Positions 49,245 through 57,827 of a stretch of DNA of 64,000 nt are shown in pieces. Source of the stretch: Billgrantia azerbaijanica (GTDB taxonomy: Bacteria; Pseudomonadota; Gammaproteobacteria; Pseudomonadales; Halomonadaceae). The position numbers were made by a program, and so were the translations under genes. Location of the stretch: assembly GCA_004551485.1 (NCBI GenBank), contig SBLD01000011.1, positions 1 to 64,000 of the forward strand. The letters run 5' to 3'. Within the stretch, counting starts at the first letter, position 1. Every line of letters begins with the position of its first letter. A model generated the notes under the pieces. The model ran no database searches. It saw nothing but the letters and a program-made list of their open reading frames with translations, and was not told the DNA's origin.

Positions 49245-51500
49245 TCACGGCCGGGCGGGCTGCGGGGCCGGCCGGTCCGTGCCGGCGGCGGCCGTGTCGC
49301 GCCGTCGCGGCGGGCCGCCACCGAGCAGGCGCAGGCCGTTGGCGACCACCAGGAGGCTGGCGCCCATGTCGGCGAATACCGCCATCCACAGGGTGGCGTG
49401 ACCGCTGAAGGCGAGCGCGAAGAACACCGCCTTGATGCCGAGCGCCAGCACGATGTTCTGCATCAGTATCCGGCGGGTGGTGCGCGAGAGGTCGAGAAAG
49501 CCGACCAGGCGCCGCGGGTCGTCGTCCATCAGCGCCACGTCGGCGGTCTCGATGGCCGCATCGCTGCCGGCGGCGCCCATGGCGAAGCCGATGTCGGCGC
49601 GCGCCAGCGCCGGGGCGTCGTTGATGCCGTCGCCGACCATGCCCACGGGGCCCTGGGCGGCGCGCGCCTCGATCATCGCCAGTTTCTCCTCTGGCAGCAG
49701 GGCGCCGTGCGCCTCGTCGATGCCGGCGGCGCTCGCGATGGTGGCGACGCTGGCCGGGTTGTCGCCGCTGAGCATCAGCGTCTTCACGCCGCGCGCGTGC
49801 AGGGCGTCGACGGCGGCGCGGCTCGTCGTGCGCAACGGGTCGGCGACCGCGAAGAGCGCCAGCGGCCTGTCCGCCTCGCCGAGCAGCACCACCGTCTCGC
49901 CGCGCGCCTCACGCTCGGCGAGCCGGGCGGCCAGGGCGTCGTCCAGGGGGGCGTGGGCTTCCAGCAGACGGCGGTTGCCGAGCCACACCAGGCGACCCTC
50001 CCGGGAGGCGACGATGCCTTGGCCGGGCCGCTCGTTGACCTCGCCGACCTCGAGCGGGGCAATGCCGTCCGCCTCGGCGGCCGCGGCGATGGCGGCCGAG
50101 ACGGGGTGGCCGGAGCGCGCGGCGAGCCCCGCCGCCAGGGCGCGCAGCCGTTGCCGTGCCGGGCCGTCCGCGGCCGCGTCGAGGGCCGCCCAGTGGCACT
50201 GTACCGGCTCGCCGCGGGTCAGGGTGCCGGTCTTGTCGAAGGCCAGCCAGGCCAGGCGGTGGCCCTGCTCGAGGAAGGCGCCGCCCTTGATCAGGATGCC
50301 GCGCCGGGCGCCGGCGGCCAGGCCGCTGACGATGGTCACCGGCGTGGCGATCACCAGGGCGCAGGGGCAGGCGATCACCAGCAGCACCAGGCCCAGATAG
50401 ACCCCGTCGAACCAGCCGACGCCGAACAGCCAGGGCCAGGTCATCGCGGCAAGCACGGCCAGAACGAACACCGCCGGGGTGTAGATCGCCGCGAAGCGGT
50501 CGATGAAGCGCTGGGTGGGGGCGCGGCTCGCCTGGGCCTGCTCCACGGCGTGGATGATGCGCGCCAGGGTGGTGTCGCCGGCGGCACGGGTGGTGCGGTA
50601 GGTGAACTCGCCGTTGCGGTTGACGCTGCCGGCGAAGACGCTCGCTCCGGGGGCCTTGTCGACCGGCAGGCTCTCGCCGGTGATGGGCGACTCGTCGAGC
50701 GTGGGGTGGCCCGTTGCCACCTCGCCGTCCAACGCCAGGCGCTCGCCGGCGCGCACCCGCACCAGGCTGCCCACGGCGACGCCGTCGGCGGGTCGGCGTT
50801 CGAAGCGGCCGTCGGGCTGGGCCACGTTGGCCGTCTCCGGGGCCAGGTCGAGCAGTTCGCGGATGGCGCGCCGCGCGCGCCCCAGCGAGCGGGCCTCGAT
50901 GCGCTCGGCCAGCGTGAAGAGCACGATCACCATGGCCGCCTCGGCCCAGTGGCCGATGAGCAGGGCGCCGGCGACCGCCACGCTCATCAGGGCGTTGATG
51001 TTGAGCGTGCGGTGGCGCAGGGCGATGAAGCCCTTCTTCCAGGTGGGCAGGCCGACCAGGCCGATGGCGGCCAGCGCCAGGGCGGCGGGCAGCCAGGGGG
51101 TGAGCAGGCCGGCCCACTCGCTCGCCTCGGCGACCAGGGCGATCAGCGCCGCCGCACCCAGCTTGGCCCAGGGCTCGCGCTCGCTGGGCGGCTCGGGGCG
51201 GCGGGTGCCATCCAGGGTTTGCGCGGTCATGCCGGTGGCGGCGATGCGCCGGCGGATCGCCTCCTCGTTGGCGTCGCGGTGGTGGACGGTGAGCACGCGC
51301 CCCATGAGGTCGAACTCCAGGGTCGCGACGCCGGGCGTGCCTTCGAGCGCGCGGCGCAGCAGCCCCTCTTCGGTGGGGCAGCACATGTCGGCGATGTGCA
51401 GGCGCAGGGGGCGGGTGCCGGCAGGCGGCGCCTCGGCGGTGGCGGCTGAGCGGGACTCGTGCTCGCCGCCGCAGCTGTTGCAGGACGGTCGTGTGGTCAT
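49245..51500 (-). CDS. cadA: Heavy-metal P-type ATPase (Zn/Cd/Pb exporter)
   Basis: A 751-residue P1B-type ATPase. A Cys-rich N-terminus (CNSCGGEHES) is followed by a metal-associated domain with DMCCPTEEGLLRRAL. The transmembrane CPC motif (VIACPCALVIATPV), the phosphorylation site DKTGTLT, and the GDGINDAPAL hinge are present. The CPC type with the MCCPTEE domain fits Zn/Cd/Pb export from the cytoplasm. The ATG at 51500 is preceded by AAGGAG; the frame is open to 51536. A MerR-type operator lies just upstream, and a MerR regulator is encoded nearby. The exact metal order is not readable from sequence. Confidence 0.92.
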   Translation of the reverse strand: MTTRPSCNSCGGEHESRSAATAEAPPAGTRPLRLHIADMCCPTEEGLLRRALEGTPGVATLEFDLMGRVLTVHHRDANEEAIRRRIAATGMTAQTLDGTRRPEPPSEREPWAKLGAAALIALVAEASEWAGLLTPWLPAALALAAIGLVGLPTWKKGFIALRHRTLNINALMSVAVAGALLIGHWAEAAMVIVLFTLAERIEARSLGRARRAIRELLDLAPETANVAQPDGRFERRPADGVAVGSLVRVRAGERLALDGEVATGHPTLDESPITGESLPVDKAPGASVFAGSVNRNGEFTYRTTRAAGDTTLARIIHAVEQAQASRAPTQRFIDRFAAIYTPAVFVLAVLAAMTWPWLFGVGWFDGVYLGLVLLVIACPCALVIATPVTIVSGLAAGARRGILIKGGAFLEQGHRLAWLAFDKTGTLTRGEPVQCHWAALDAAADGPARQRLRALAAGLAARSGHPVSAAIAAAAEADGIAPLEVGEVNERPGQGIVASREGRLVWLGNRRLLEAHAPLDDALAARLAEREARGETVVLLGEADRPLALFAVADPLRTTSRAAVDALHARGVKTLMLSGDNPASVATIASAAGIDEAHGALLPEEKLAMIEARAAQGPVGMVGDGINDAPALARADIGFAMGAAGSDAAIETADVALMDDDPRRLVGFLDLSRTTRRILMQNIVLALGIKAVFFALAFSGHATLWMAVFADMGASLLVVANGLRLLGGGPPRRRDTAAAGTDRPAPQPARP

Positions 51501-51534
51501 CTCGGGCTCCTTGCCAATGCTGCCCACATGACAC

Positions 51535-51555
51535 ACCCTGTAGTGGCTACAGGGT
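51535..51555 (-). promoter_or_regulatory. MerR-type operator/promoter of the metal ATPase
   Basis: A perfect dyad ACCCTGTAG-TGG-CTACAGGGT, overlapping a -35 TTGACC read on the minus strand (51558-51553). The dyad fills a long spacer of about 19 bp before a weak -10 (TGTCAT). Over-long spacers with a central dyad are the hallmark of MerR-family promoters, here of the CadR/PbrR/ZntR kind. Confidence 0.82.
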
Positions 51556-51572
51556 CAAGCGGCAACGCTGTG

Positions 51573-52526
51573 CTATAGCCAGTTCTTGTGCTTGAAGTAC
51601 AGGTACGGTGAGATGCCGGCAATGGCCATCAGCCCGAGGGCGAAGGGGTAGCCGACGGGCCAGGACAGCTCGGGCATGACGTTGAAGTTCATGCCATAGA
51701 TGCTGGCGATCATCGTGGGCGGCAGGAAGACCACGGCGGCGATCGAGAAGGTCTTGATGATCTGGTTCTGCTGGATGTTGATGAAGCCCTGGGTGGAATC
51801 CATCAGGAAGTTGATCTTGTCGAACAGGAAGGCGGTGTGGGTCATCAGCGTATCGACGTCGCGCTTGACCTCGCGGGCCGTTTCCTGGAGTTCGGCATGG
51901 CCGCGCAGGTGGCGGACCAGGAAGGACATCGAGCGCTGGCTGTCCATGAGGCACAGACGGATCTTGCCATTGCTGTCCTCGAGCTTGGCCAGTTGGTCGA
52001 TGGCATCCTCGAGGTCGGCGTCCTCCTCCTCCAGCACCAGGTGGCTGATGTCCTCGAGCTTGCGGTGAACGTCCTCCAGGGTATCGGCGAGGTTTTCCAC
52101 CTTTTGCTCGAAGATCGTCAGCATCAAGCTCTGCGCCGAGTCGGCTTCCACTTGGCCACTGCGGGCACGCAAGCGTAGCAGGCGGAAGTCGGCGAGCTCG
52201 GTGTCCCGGAAGGTGATCAGCCGTTCGGGCTGCAGGATGAAGGCGACGGTGGTGTTGCCGTGGCGTCCCTCGCTCTGCGACAGGAACAGCGAGTGCACGT
52301 GAATGCCGTCGGCGTCGACGAAATAGCGCGCCGATGACTCGATCTCCTCGACGTCGTCGGTGGCCGGCAGTTCATCGGCCAGGAAGGCATTGAGCCGCTT
52401 GCGCTCGTCCTCGTCGGGTTCGTGGGCATCGATCCAGGTCGCCTGGGCCAGGCGCTCGGACAGTGGCCGGGTGTCCTCGGTGACTTCCTGGATGGTCTGG
52501 CGATTGAGCTGGAAGGTGCGAATCAT
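51573..52526 (-). CDS. CorA-family divalent cation transporter
   Basis: A 317-residue protein with a long cytoplasmic N-terminal part, coiled-coil helices in the middle (KVENLADTLEDVHRKLEDIS), and two C-terminal membrane helices. The signature YGMNF loop lies between the helices (IASIYGMNFNVMP). CorA proteins move Mg2+, and some relatives export Zn2+ (ZntB type). The ATG at 52526 follows AGGGACGACG. It sits between the metal ATPase and the MerR regulator, which leaves open a ZntB-like metal-efflux role. Confidence 0.9.
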   Translation of the reverse strand: MIRTFQLNRQTIQEVTEDTRPLSERLAQATWIDAHEPDEDERKRLNAFLADELPATDDVEEIESSARYFVDADGIHVHSLFLSQSEGRHGNTTVAFILQPERLITFRDTELADFRLLRLRARSGQVEADSAQSLMLTIFEQKVENLADTLEDVHRKLEDISHLVLEEEDADLEDAIDQLAKLEDSNGKIRLCLMDSQRSMSFLVRHLRGHAELQETAREVKRDVDTLMTHTAFLFDKINFLMDSTQGFINIQQNQIIKTFSIAAVVFLPPTMIASIYGMNFNVMPELSWPVGYPFALGLMAIAGISPYLYFKHKNWL

Positions 52527-52646
52527 CGTCGTCCCTGGAGCGTCTGGTTGGATTTGCCCAGATTAGGCGTTTACGACCATCAGGCCAATCACGATGGTCG
52601 GGCCGTCCTCGCGTACCGCCTGGTGATTCACTGTTGCGGAGCACAT

Positions 52647-52667
52647 ACTCTATAGTGACTATAAGGT
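52647..52667 (+). promoter_or_regulatory. Second MerR-type dyad, upstream of the regulator
   Basis: ACTCTATAG-TGA-CTATAAGGT: the arms match at 7 of 9 positions and the sequence resembles the ATPase operator. It lies 22 bp before the regulator's start and likely gives autoregulation. Confidence 0.6.
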
Positions 52668-52689
52668 AGGGCGACCGGAGGCACGAGGC

Positions 52690-53148
52690 ATGAAGATCGG
52701 CGACCTGGCTGCGGCCACCGGCTGCGCGGTGGAGACCATCCGCTACTACGAGCGCGAGGGGCTGCTGCCCGAGCCGGCGCGCAGCCGCGCCAACTACCGG
52801 CTCTACGGCGAGTCCCACGCCCAGCGGCTGCGCTTCATCCGCCACTGCCGGGCGCTGGACATGACGCTCGACGAGATCCGCACGCTGCTCGACTACCACG
52901 ACCATCCGCGCCAGCCGTGCCATGCCGTCAACGGCCTGATCGACGACCACCTGGCACACGTGGAGGCGCGCATCGCCCAGCTCGAGGCGCTGCGCGAGGC
53001 CCTGGTCTCGCTGCGTTCGCGCTGTCAGGGGGCGGCCGACTCGGGGCACTGCGGCATCCTCCAGGAGCTGTCGCAGCCGCTGGCCGAGGCGGCGTTGGCG
53101 GTGCCGAGCGAGGCCAGTCACGTGCCGGGACCGCACCGCGGCGGTTGA
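52690..53148 (+). CDS. cadR: MerR-family Cd/Pb-responsive regulator
   Basis: A 152-residue MerR regulator. The N-terminal helix-turn-helix is KIGDLAAATGCAVETIRYYE followed by REGLLPEPARS. The cysteines typical of the CadR/PbrR group are present: one in QPCHAVNGL (near residue 77) and two in SRCQGAADSGHCGIL (near 114 and 121). The C-terminal tail has histidines (SHVPGPHRGG). It would activate the ATPase promoter at 51535-51555 in response to Cd, Pb or Zn. The ATG at 52690 follows GGAGGCACG. Confidence 0.9.
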   Translation: MKIGDLAAATGCAVETIRYYEREGLLPEPARSRANYRLYGESHAQRLRFIRHCRALDMTLDEIRTLLDYHDHPRQPCHAVNGLIDDHLAHVEARIAQLEALREALVSLRSRCQGAADSGHCGILQELSQPLAEAALAVPSEASHVPGPHRGG

Positions 53149-53163
53149 GCGGGCAAAAAAGAG

Positions 53164-53324
53164 GTTCTTCGCAGATCGGCGTGAATCTGTTCTACAGGCT
53201 ACATGGTGGGAGGCCGGCTCTGCCGGGCGAAGGCGCCGCAGGCGCCCTTGGGGCAGCGCTGCGCGCTGCTTCGCGAGCTAAAGCTCCCTCCCACAAAACC
53301 ATTCCACGCCAGTCTGCGAAGAAC
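53164..53324. repeat. REP/BIME-like palindromic element
   Basis: A 161-bp region with imperfect inverted ends: GTTCTTCGCAGATCGGCGTG near 53164-53183, paired with the complement of CACGCCAGTCTGCGAAGAAC near 53305-53324. Inside, GTGGGAGG (53206-53213) pairs with CCTCCCAC (53287-53294), and GGCGCC-GCA-GGCGCC lies near the centre. The inner sequence with GTGGGAGGGAGC resembles REP sequences of Pseudomonas and Halomonas. It lies between the convergent cadR gene and the transporter binding-protein gene. Confidence 0.75.
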
Positions 53325-53325
53325 T

Positions 53326-53361
53326 AAAAAAGAAGGCCCCCGACCGAGGGTCGGGGGCCTT
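53326..53361 (-). terminator. Intrinsic terminator of the amino-acid transporter operon
   Basis: A 13-bp perfect stem AAGGCCCCCGACC (53333-53345) with GGTCGGGGGCCTT (53349-53361), loop GAG. A run of A at 53326-53331 becomes the T run on the minus strand. Confidence 0.92.
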
Positions 53362-53407
53362 CCGTGCAACGAATAGTGGGTCGTCTGGATCAGCGGCGAC
53401 GACGGGC

Positions 53408-54178
53408 TTACTCCTCGCCAAAGTACTTGGCGTGGATCTCGTCGTAGGTGCCGTTCTCCTGGAGCGTGGCCAGCGCCTCGTTGAAGGCCTGGGCGAGTTC
53501 CTGGTCACGCTTGCGGAAGGCGATGCCGAAGCCCTCGCCGAAGTACTCCTTGGGCTCGGTGATCATCTCGCCCACCACCTTGTAATTGCCGGCCTCGCTG
53601 TCGAGCAGGGTGGACTTGCCGATCGGGAAGTCGAGGAAGACGGCGTCGAGACGGCCGGAGTCCATGTCGAGCACCATGTCGTCGGCGGTGGCGTAGCGGT
53701 TGACGTCGGCCACGTCGCCGTACATGTCGGTGACGTAGTTGTCCTGCAAGGTACCGCGCTGCACGCCGACGGTCAGGCCCTCGAGGGTCTCGTCGGAGGG
53801 CGTGCCGATCTCGACGTCGGCGGGGGCGAACCAGGCCGAGGGCGGGGTGATGTAGGGGTCGGAGAACAGCACCTGCTCGCGGCGCTGGTCGTTGATGGTC
53901 ATGGAGGACATGATGGCGTCGTACTTGCGTGCCATCAGGCCAGGAATGATGCCGTCCCAGCCCTGCACGACCCACTCGCACTGGATGCCGATCTCGGCGC
54001 ACAGGGCGTTGCCGAGCTCGATGTCGAAGCCGGTGAGCTCGCCCTCGGGCGTGCGGTACTCCATGGGCTCGTAGGGCACGTCGACACCGATGCGGATGTC
54101 GCGAACCTCGGCACTGGCGGTGCCGGCGATCAGGGCGGCGCCGACCAGGCCGAGGCCCAGGATCTTGTTCAGTTTCAT
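53408..54178 (-). CDS. Basic amino-acid ABC substrate-binding protein (ArgT/ArtJ type)
   Basis: A 256-residue periplasmic binding protein with a Sec signal peptide (ILGLGLVGAALIAGTASA). The family 3 signature GFDIELGNALCAEIG is present, and VVQGWDGIIPGLMARKYDAI and QVLFSDPYITPP are typical of the lysine/arginine/ornithine-histidine group. The ATG at 54178 follows ACAGGAG. It is the last gene of the operon; 135 bp separate it from the upstream permease. A strong terminator follows. Arginine or ornithine is the likely ligand given astE upstream. Confidence 0.9.
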   Translation of the reverse strand: MKLNKILGLGLVGAALIAGTASAEVRDIRIGVDVPYEPMEYRTPEGELTGFDIELGNALCAEIGIQCEWVVQGWDGIIPGLMARKYDAIMSSMTINDQRREQVLFSDPYITPPSAWFAPADVEIGTPSDETLEGLTVGVQRGTLQDNYVTDMYGDVADVNRYATADDMVLDMDSGRLDAVFLDFPIGKSTLLDSEAGNYKVVGEMITEPKEYFGEGFGIAFRKRDQELAQAFNEALATLQENGTYDEIHAKYFGEE

Positions 54179-54313
54179 GGTGGTATTTCTCCTGTTGCGA
54201 TGGGAGCTCCCCGGAGGGTGCGACCCGTCAACCTTAGCGGATCGCCGTCCGAGTCGGGAAGGGGAACCGACGGGAAATGAAACGCCAGTTCCCAACGAAC
54301 GTTTTACGCTGGT

Positions 54314-55045
54314 TCAGCCGCCCGCCGGTTTGAGGTGGGCGAGCAGCCGACGCTCGAGGGCGCGGAAGACATAGAGGATGGCAAAGGTCAGGCACAGGTA
54401 GATCGCTGCCACGAACAGGAAGGCCTCGAAGGGGGCGTAGAAGCGCGCGTAGACGAAGCGGGCCGCGCCGGTCAGGTCCATGATGGTGACCACGCTGGCG
54501 ATGGCGCTGGCGTGCAGCATGAAGATCACCTCGTTGCCGTAGGCGGGCAGGGCGCGGCGGAAGGCGCTGGGCAGCACGATGCGTCGCATCATCAGGGCGC
54601 GCGACATGCCGTAGGCGCGCGCCGCCTCGATCTCGCCGCGCGAGGTAGCCTTGATGGCGCCGTGGAAGATCTCGGTGGTGTAGGCCGCGGTGTTGAGCGT
54701 GAAGGCGATCAGCGCCGGCACGAAGGGTTCTTCGAGAATCACCCACAGCCAGGTTTCCTGGATGCCTTCGACGAACACTACCCCGTAGTAGATCAGGTAG
54801 AGCTGCACCAGCAGCGGCGTGCCGCGAAACACGTAGGTGTAGGCGAAGATCGGCCACTTGACCCAGGGGCGTTTCGAGCCGCGGCCGATGGCCAGCGGCA
54901 CGGCCGCCACCAGGCCGATCACCAGCGACAGGAACACCAGCTGCACGGTGGTCACCAGCCCCTCGCCGTAGTAGGAGAGCGTCTGCAGCGTGAAGATGCT
55001 GTTCTCGGCAAGGTATGCCTGCAGCCAGGACATGAGGGCGTCCAT
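54314..55045 (-). CDS. Amino-acid ABC transporter permease (HisM/ArtM type)
   Basis: A 243-residue permease with about five to six helices and the amino-acid importer EAA loop (EIEAARAYGMSRALMMRRIVLP). The ATG at 55045 shares one base with the stop of the other permease (TGATG). It would form the second half of the heterodimeric channel for the basic amino-acid importer. A YVFRGTPLLVQLYLIYYG segment is typical of HisM. Confidence 0.92.
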   Translation of the reverse strand: MDALMSWLQAYLAENSIFTLQTLSYYGEGLVTTVQLVFLSLVIGLVAAVPLAIGRGSKRPWVKWPIFAYTYVFRGTPLLVQLYLIYYGVVFVEGIQETWLWVILEEPFVPALIAFTLNTAAYTTEIFHGAIKATSRGEIEAARAYGMSRALMMRRIVLPSAFRRALPAYGNEVIFMLHASAIASVVTIMDLTGAARFVYARFYAPFEAFLFVAAIYLCLTFAILYVFRALERRLLAHLKPAGG

Positions 55046-55749
55046 CACTCTGCCTCCCCGTAGCCGATGTTGTAGCGCTTCTGCAGGCGGGCGAAGGTCC
55101 ACTCCGAGACGCTGGCGATCAGCAGGTAGATGATCGCCACGATCATCATGAAGGTGAACGGCTCCCGGGTGGCCTTGGAGGCCTCGGAGGCCACCCGCAC
55201 CATGTCGGAGAGGCCGATCACCGACACCAGCGCCGTGGTCTTGAGCAGCACCATCCAGTTGTTGGAGATGCCGGGCAGCGCATGACGCATCATCTGCGGG
55301 AAGCGGACGCGCCGGAACACCAGCCAGGGGCCCATGCCGTAGGCGCGCCCCGCCTCGATCTGGCCGCTGTCCACGGCCAGGAAGGCGCCGCGGAAGGTCT
55401 CGCCCATGTAGGCGCCGAAGATCAGGCCGATGGTCACGACACCGGCCACGAATTCATTGATGTTGATGAAGATGTCCACATCGAACTGGTAGTAGAGCCA
55501 GTCGGTGATCATGTTGACGCCGATCTGGCCGCCGAAGAACAGCAGCATCATCAGCACCAGGTCGGGCACGCCGCGGATGATGGTGGTGTAGAGGGTGCCG
55601 ATGCGGTGGGCCAGCCAACTGCGTGACATCTTGGCGCTGGCGGTGAGCAGGCCCAGCACGATGGCCAGCACCAGCGACAGCAGTGCCAGCTCGATGGTGA
55701 TCAGGGCGCCTTCCAGCAGGCGTGGCCCATAGCCGTGCAGGTCGATCAT
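55045..55749 (-). CDS. Amino-acid ABC transporter permease (HisQ/ArtQ type)
   Basis: A 234-residue permease with five helices, TIIRGVPDLVLMMLLFFGGQ, and the EAA loop QIEAGRAYGMGPWLVFRRVRFP. The ATG at 55749 follows CGAGGAGAG. It overlaps the next permease by one base and lies 21 bp after the ATPase gene. The pair gives the membrane part of the importer. Confidence 0.92.
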   Translation of the reverse strand: MIDLHGYGPRLLEGALITIELALLSLVLAIVLGLLTASAKMSRSWLAHRIGTLYTTIIRGVPDLVLMMLLFFGGQIGVNMITDWLYYQFDVDIFININEFVAGVVTIGLIFGAYMGETFRGAFLAVDSGQIEAGRAYGMGPWLVFRRVRFPQMMRHALPGISNNWMVLLKTTALVSVIGLSDMVRVASEASKATREPFTFMMIVAIIYLLIASVSEWTFARLQKRYNIGYGEAE

Positions 55750-55770
55750 GGAACTCTCCTCGATTGCCCG

Positions 55771-56541
55771 TCAGTGCTTGGGGGCCAGGAACTGCCGCAG
55801 GCGTTCGGAGCGCGGGTTGCCCAGCACCTCGGCGGGGGGGCCGGCCTCCTCGACCAGCCCCTGGTGCAGGTAGATCACCTGGCTCGAGACGTCGCGGGCG
55901 AAGGCCATCTCGTGGGTCACCACGATCATGGTGCGCCCCTCGGCCGCGAGGTCGCGCATGACCTTGAGCACGTCGCCCACCAGTTCCGGGTCGAGCGCCG
56001 AGGTGGGCTCGTCGAAGAGCATCACCTCCGGGTCCATGGCCAGCGCCCGGGCGATGGCACCGCGCTGCTGCTGGCCGCCGGACATCTGGGCGGGGTAGGC
56101 GTCGGCGCGCGCGGACAGCCCGACCCGCTCGAGCAGGGCGTGGGCCTCCTCGACGGCCTCCTTCTTCGGTTTGCCGAGCACGTGCACCGGGGCCTCGATG
56201 ACGTTCTCCAGCAGTGTCATGTGCGCCCAGAGGTTGAAGCTCTGGAACACCATGGAGAGCTTGGCGCGCATGCGCACCACCTGCTTCCAGTCGGCCGGCT
56301 CGCGGCCGTGCCGGGTCTGCTTGAAGCGCACCTCCTCGCCGTGGACGATCAGCTCGCCCTCGTCGGGTTGTTCGAGCAGGTTCATGCAGCGCAGGAAGGT
56401 GCTCTTGCCGGAGCCGGAGGCTCCGATCAGGGTGATCACATCCCCCTTGTGGGCCTCGAGCGACAGGCCCTTGAGGACTTCGGTATCGCCGAAGCGTTTC
56501 TTGATGTTGCGAACCTCGAGCGGAATCGGGGTATCGGCCAT
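55771..56541 (-). CDS. Amino-acid ABC transporter ATPase (HisP/ArtP type)
   Basis: A 256-residue ATPase with Walker A GASGSGKST, Q-loop MVFQSFNLWAHMTLLEN, signature QMSGGQQQRGAIARAL, Walker B VMLFDEPTSALDPE and H-loop VTHEM. The FNLWAHMT pattern is typical of polar amino-acid importers. The ATG at 56541 is preceded by a CTGGAG ribosome-binding site. It is the first full gene of a four-gene operon; a short leader ORF and promoter lie between it and astE. Confidence 0.94.
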   Translation of the reverse strand: MADTPIPLEVRNIKKRFGDTEVLKGLSLEAHKGDVITLIGASGSGKSTFLRCMNLLEQPDEGELIVHGEEVRFKQTRHGREPADWKQVVRMRAKLSMVFQSFNLWAHMTLLENVIEAPVHVLGKPKKEAVEEAHALLERVGLSARADAYPAQMSGGQQQRGAIARALAMDPEVMLFDEPTSALDPELVGDVLKVMRDLAAEGRTMIVVTHEMAFARDVSSQVIYLHQGLVEEAGPPAEVLGNPRSERLRQFLAPKH

Positions 56542-56592
56542 GGGTCGGGCTCCAGGTCGGGACGAACGGGCTGGCACGAAAAGAGGGCGATT

Positions 56593-56676
56593 CTAGCAGG
56601 CCGACGGGGTTTCGGCAGGGGCGCTGCCGTCGCCTTCCCGGGGGCCGCGGAGAGGCTGCGCATGGCGGGTGATCAT
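56593..56676 (-). CDS. Candidate 27-residue leader peptide of the arginine importer operon
   Basis: A small reading frame starting MITRHAQPLRGPREG and ending SAC, with a strong ribosome-binding site (TTGGAGGT) 6 bp before its ATG. It lies 45 bp downstream of a -10-like TACAAT, and its stop is 51 bp before the ATPase start. It holds three Arg codons (residues 4, 10, 13), but no run of them. Downstream, two GC-rich stems are mutually exclusive: 56602-56607 with 56627-56632, and 56613-56618 with 56624-56629. This layout would suit attenuation or translational control, but no clear T run follows. Confidence 0.5.
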   Translation of the reverse strand: MITRHAQPLRGPREGDGSAPAETPSAC

Positions 56677-56720
56677 GAAATACCTCCAAGTTGTTGTTGT
56701 GTGGTCATTGATATTGCTGG

Positions 56721-56726
56721 ATTGTA
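56721..56726 (-). promoter_or_regulatory. Possible -10 element of the importer operon
   Basis: TACAAT on the minus strand, in an AT-rich island between the astE stop and the leader ORF. No good -35 is seen at 17 bp. Confidence 0.4.
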
Positions 56727-56738
56727 CAGAAATCGCAG

Positions 56739-57746
56739 TTATTTTGCCTGTCCGCCGCGTTCCCCCGGCGGCGCGTCGGGGCGCACCAGCAGCGCCGCCC
56801 GGGCGCCCAGCTCGACCTCGGCGTTGGGAAAGACCACGCACAGCGGTTGCTCACCCACCGTGAAGGGCCCGGCCTCGGCGTCCTCGGCGAGGCGGGTGCC
56901 GGGGGCGAACTCGGTGAAGTTGGGCGTGTCGTCGGGAAAGCAGAGGCGGAAGTCCTGGGCCCGGCGCTTGAGTTCGTGAGCGACGCGGAAGAAGGCCAGG
57001 CGCGCCGGGTCCGCCCCGGGCGGTTCGTCGCCCGCGAGCAGCGCCGTCAGTAGCCGTCCCATGGGGGCGAGGGGGGCCAGGTCGTTGGCGCCGAAGGGGC
57101 GCACGCGGCCGAGCTCGAGGGTGAAGGCCGCCGCGCCGTGGTAGTGCTTGGCATAGTGCGAGAAGGTCCAGCTGTGCTGGTGCTGATGCAGCACGGCCTG
57201 GATGTCGGCCGCGGCCAGCCAGCGCCACTGCGCCGCGTCGACTGCGGTGGCGGCGAAGGGGCTGACCGCGAAGCGCGGGTAGCGGCTGTCGCGGATCGCC
57301 GTGTGCAGGTCGTAGTGGAGGCGGCCGAGCCCGGGATGGCGGGCAAAGAAGGCGTCCACCGCGGCCATCAGCTCGCGGGCGCGCGCCGGTTCGGCCCCCT
57401 CCTCGGCGAGGTCGCGGCGAAACAGCCGGTTGAGGTTGGTGCCCACGTAGCGCACCCCCTGACGGATCGCCTCGAGGTTGCCAAGGATCGCCAGCACCGG
57501 GGCGCCGAGGCGCAGCAGCCCCGCCTCGAGGCGGGCCAGGCTCTCGCCGAGCAGCTCGATGGGCGCGGTCTCGTTGCCGTGGATGCCCGCCGAGAGCACG
57601 CAGGCGCGCGCGGCGGGGCCGGGATGGTCGGGGATCAGCTCCAGCACGCCCGGGGCGTGGCGCACGTAGCGGCCGCCGGGTACCTCGCCCTCGCGGGGGA
57701 CGGCGTCGTCGTCGGCCAGGCTGGCCTCGAGCCACTCACCCAGCAT
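56739..57746 (-). CDS. astE: Succinylglutamate desuccinylase
   Basis: A 335-residue zinc hydrolase of the AstE/AspA family, which splits N-succinylglutamate into glutamate and succinate, the last step of the arginine succinyltransferase (AST) pathway. Zinc-ligand segments are GIHGNETAPIELL and a later YDLHTAIRDS. The ATG at 57746 begins MLGEWLEASLADDD; longer frames to 59555 are shadows. The gene lies 197 bp upstream of the basic amino-acid importer on the same strand, so uptake and breakdown of arginine are linked. The other ast genes are not in this window. Confidence 0.92.
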   Translation of the reverse strand: MLGEWLEASLADDDAVPREGEVPGGRYVRHAPGVLELIPDHPGPAARACVLSAGIHGNETAPIELLGESLARLEAGLLRLGAPVLAILGNLEAIRQGVRYVGTNLNRLFRRDLAEEGAEPARARELMAAVDAFFARHPGLGRLHYDLHTAIRDSRYPRFAVSPFAATAVDAAQWRWLAAADIQAVLHQHQHSWTFSHYAKHYHGAAAFTLELGRVRPFGANDLAPLAPMGRLLTALLAGDEPPGADPARLAFFRVAHELKRRAQDFRLCFPDDTPNFTEFAPGTRLAEDAEAGPFTVGEQPLCVVFPNAEVELGARAALLVRPDAPPGERGGQAK

Positions 57747-57827
57747 GACGGCCTCCGGCGGCCGGCTGGCGGTCGTGACAGGGCAAGCGATGAGCAATGC
57801 GGGCGGCGGGCATGCGGCGTCCCTGTG

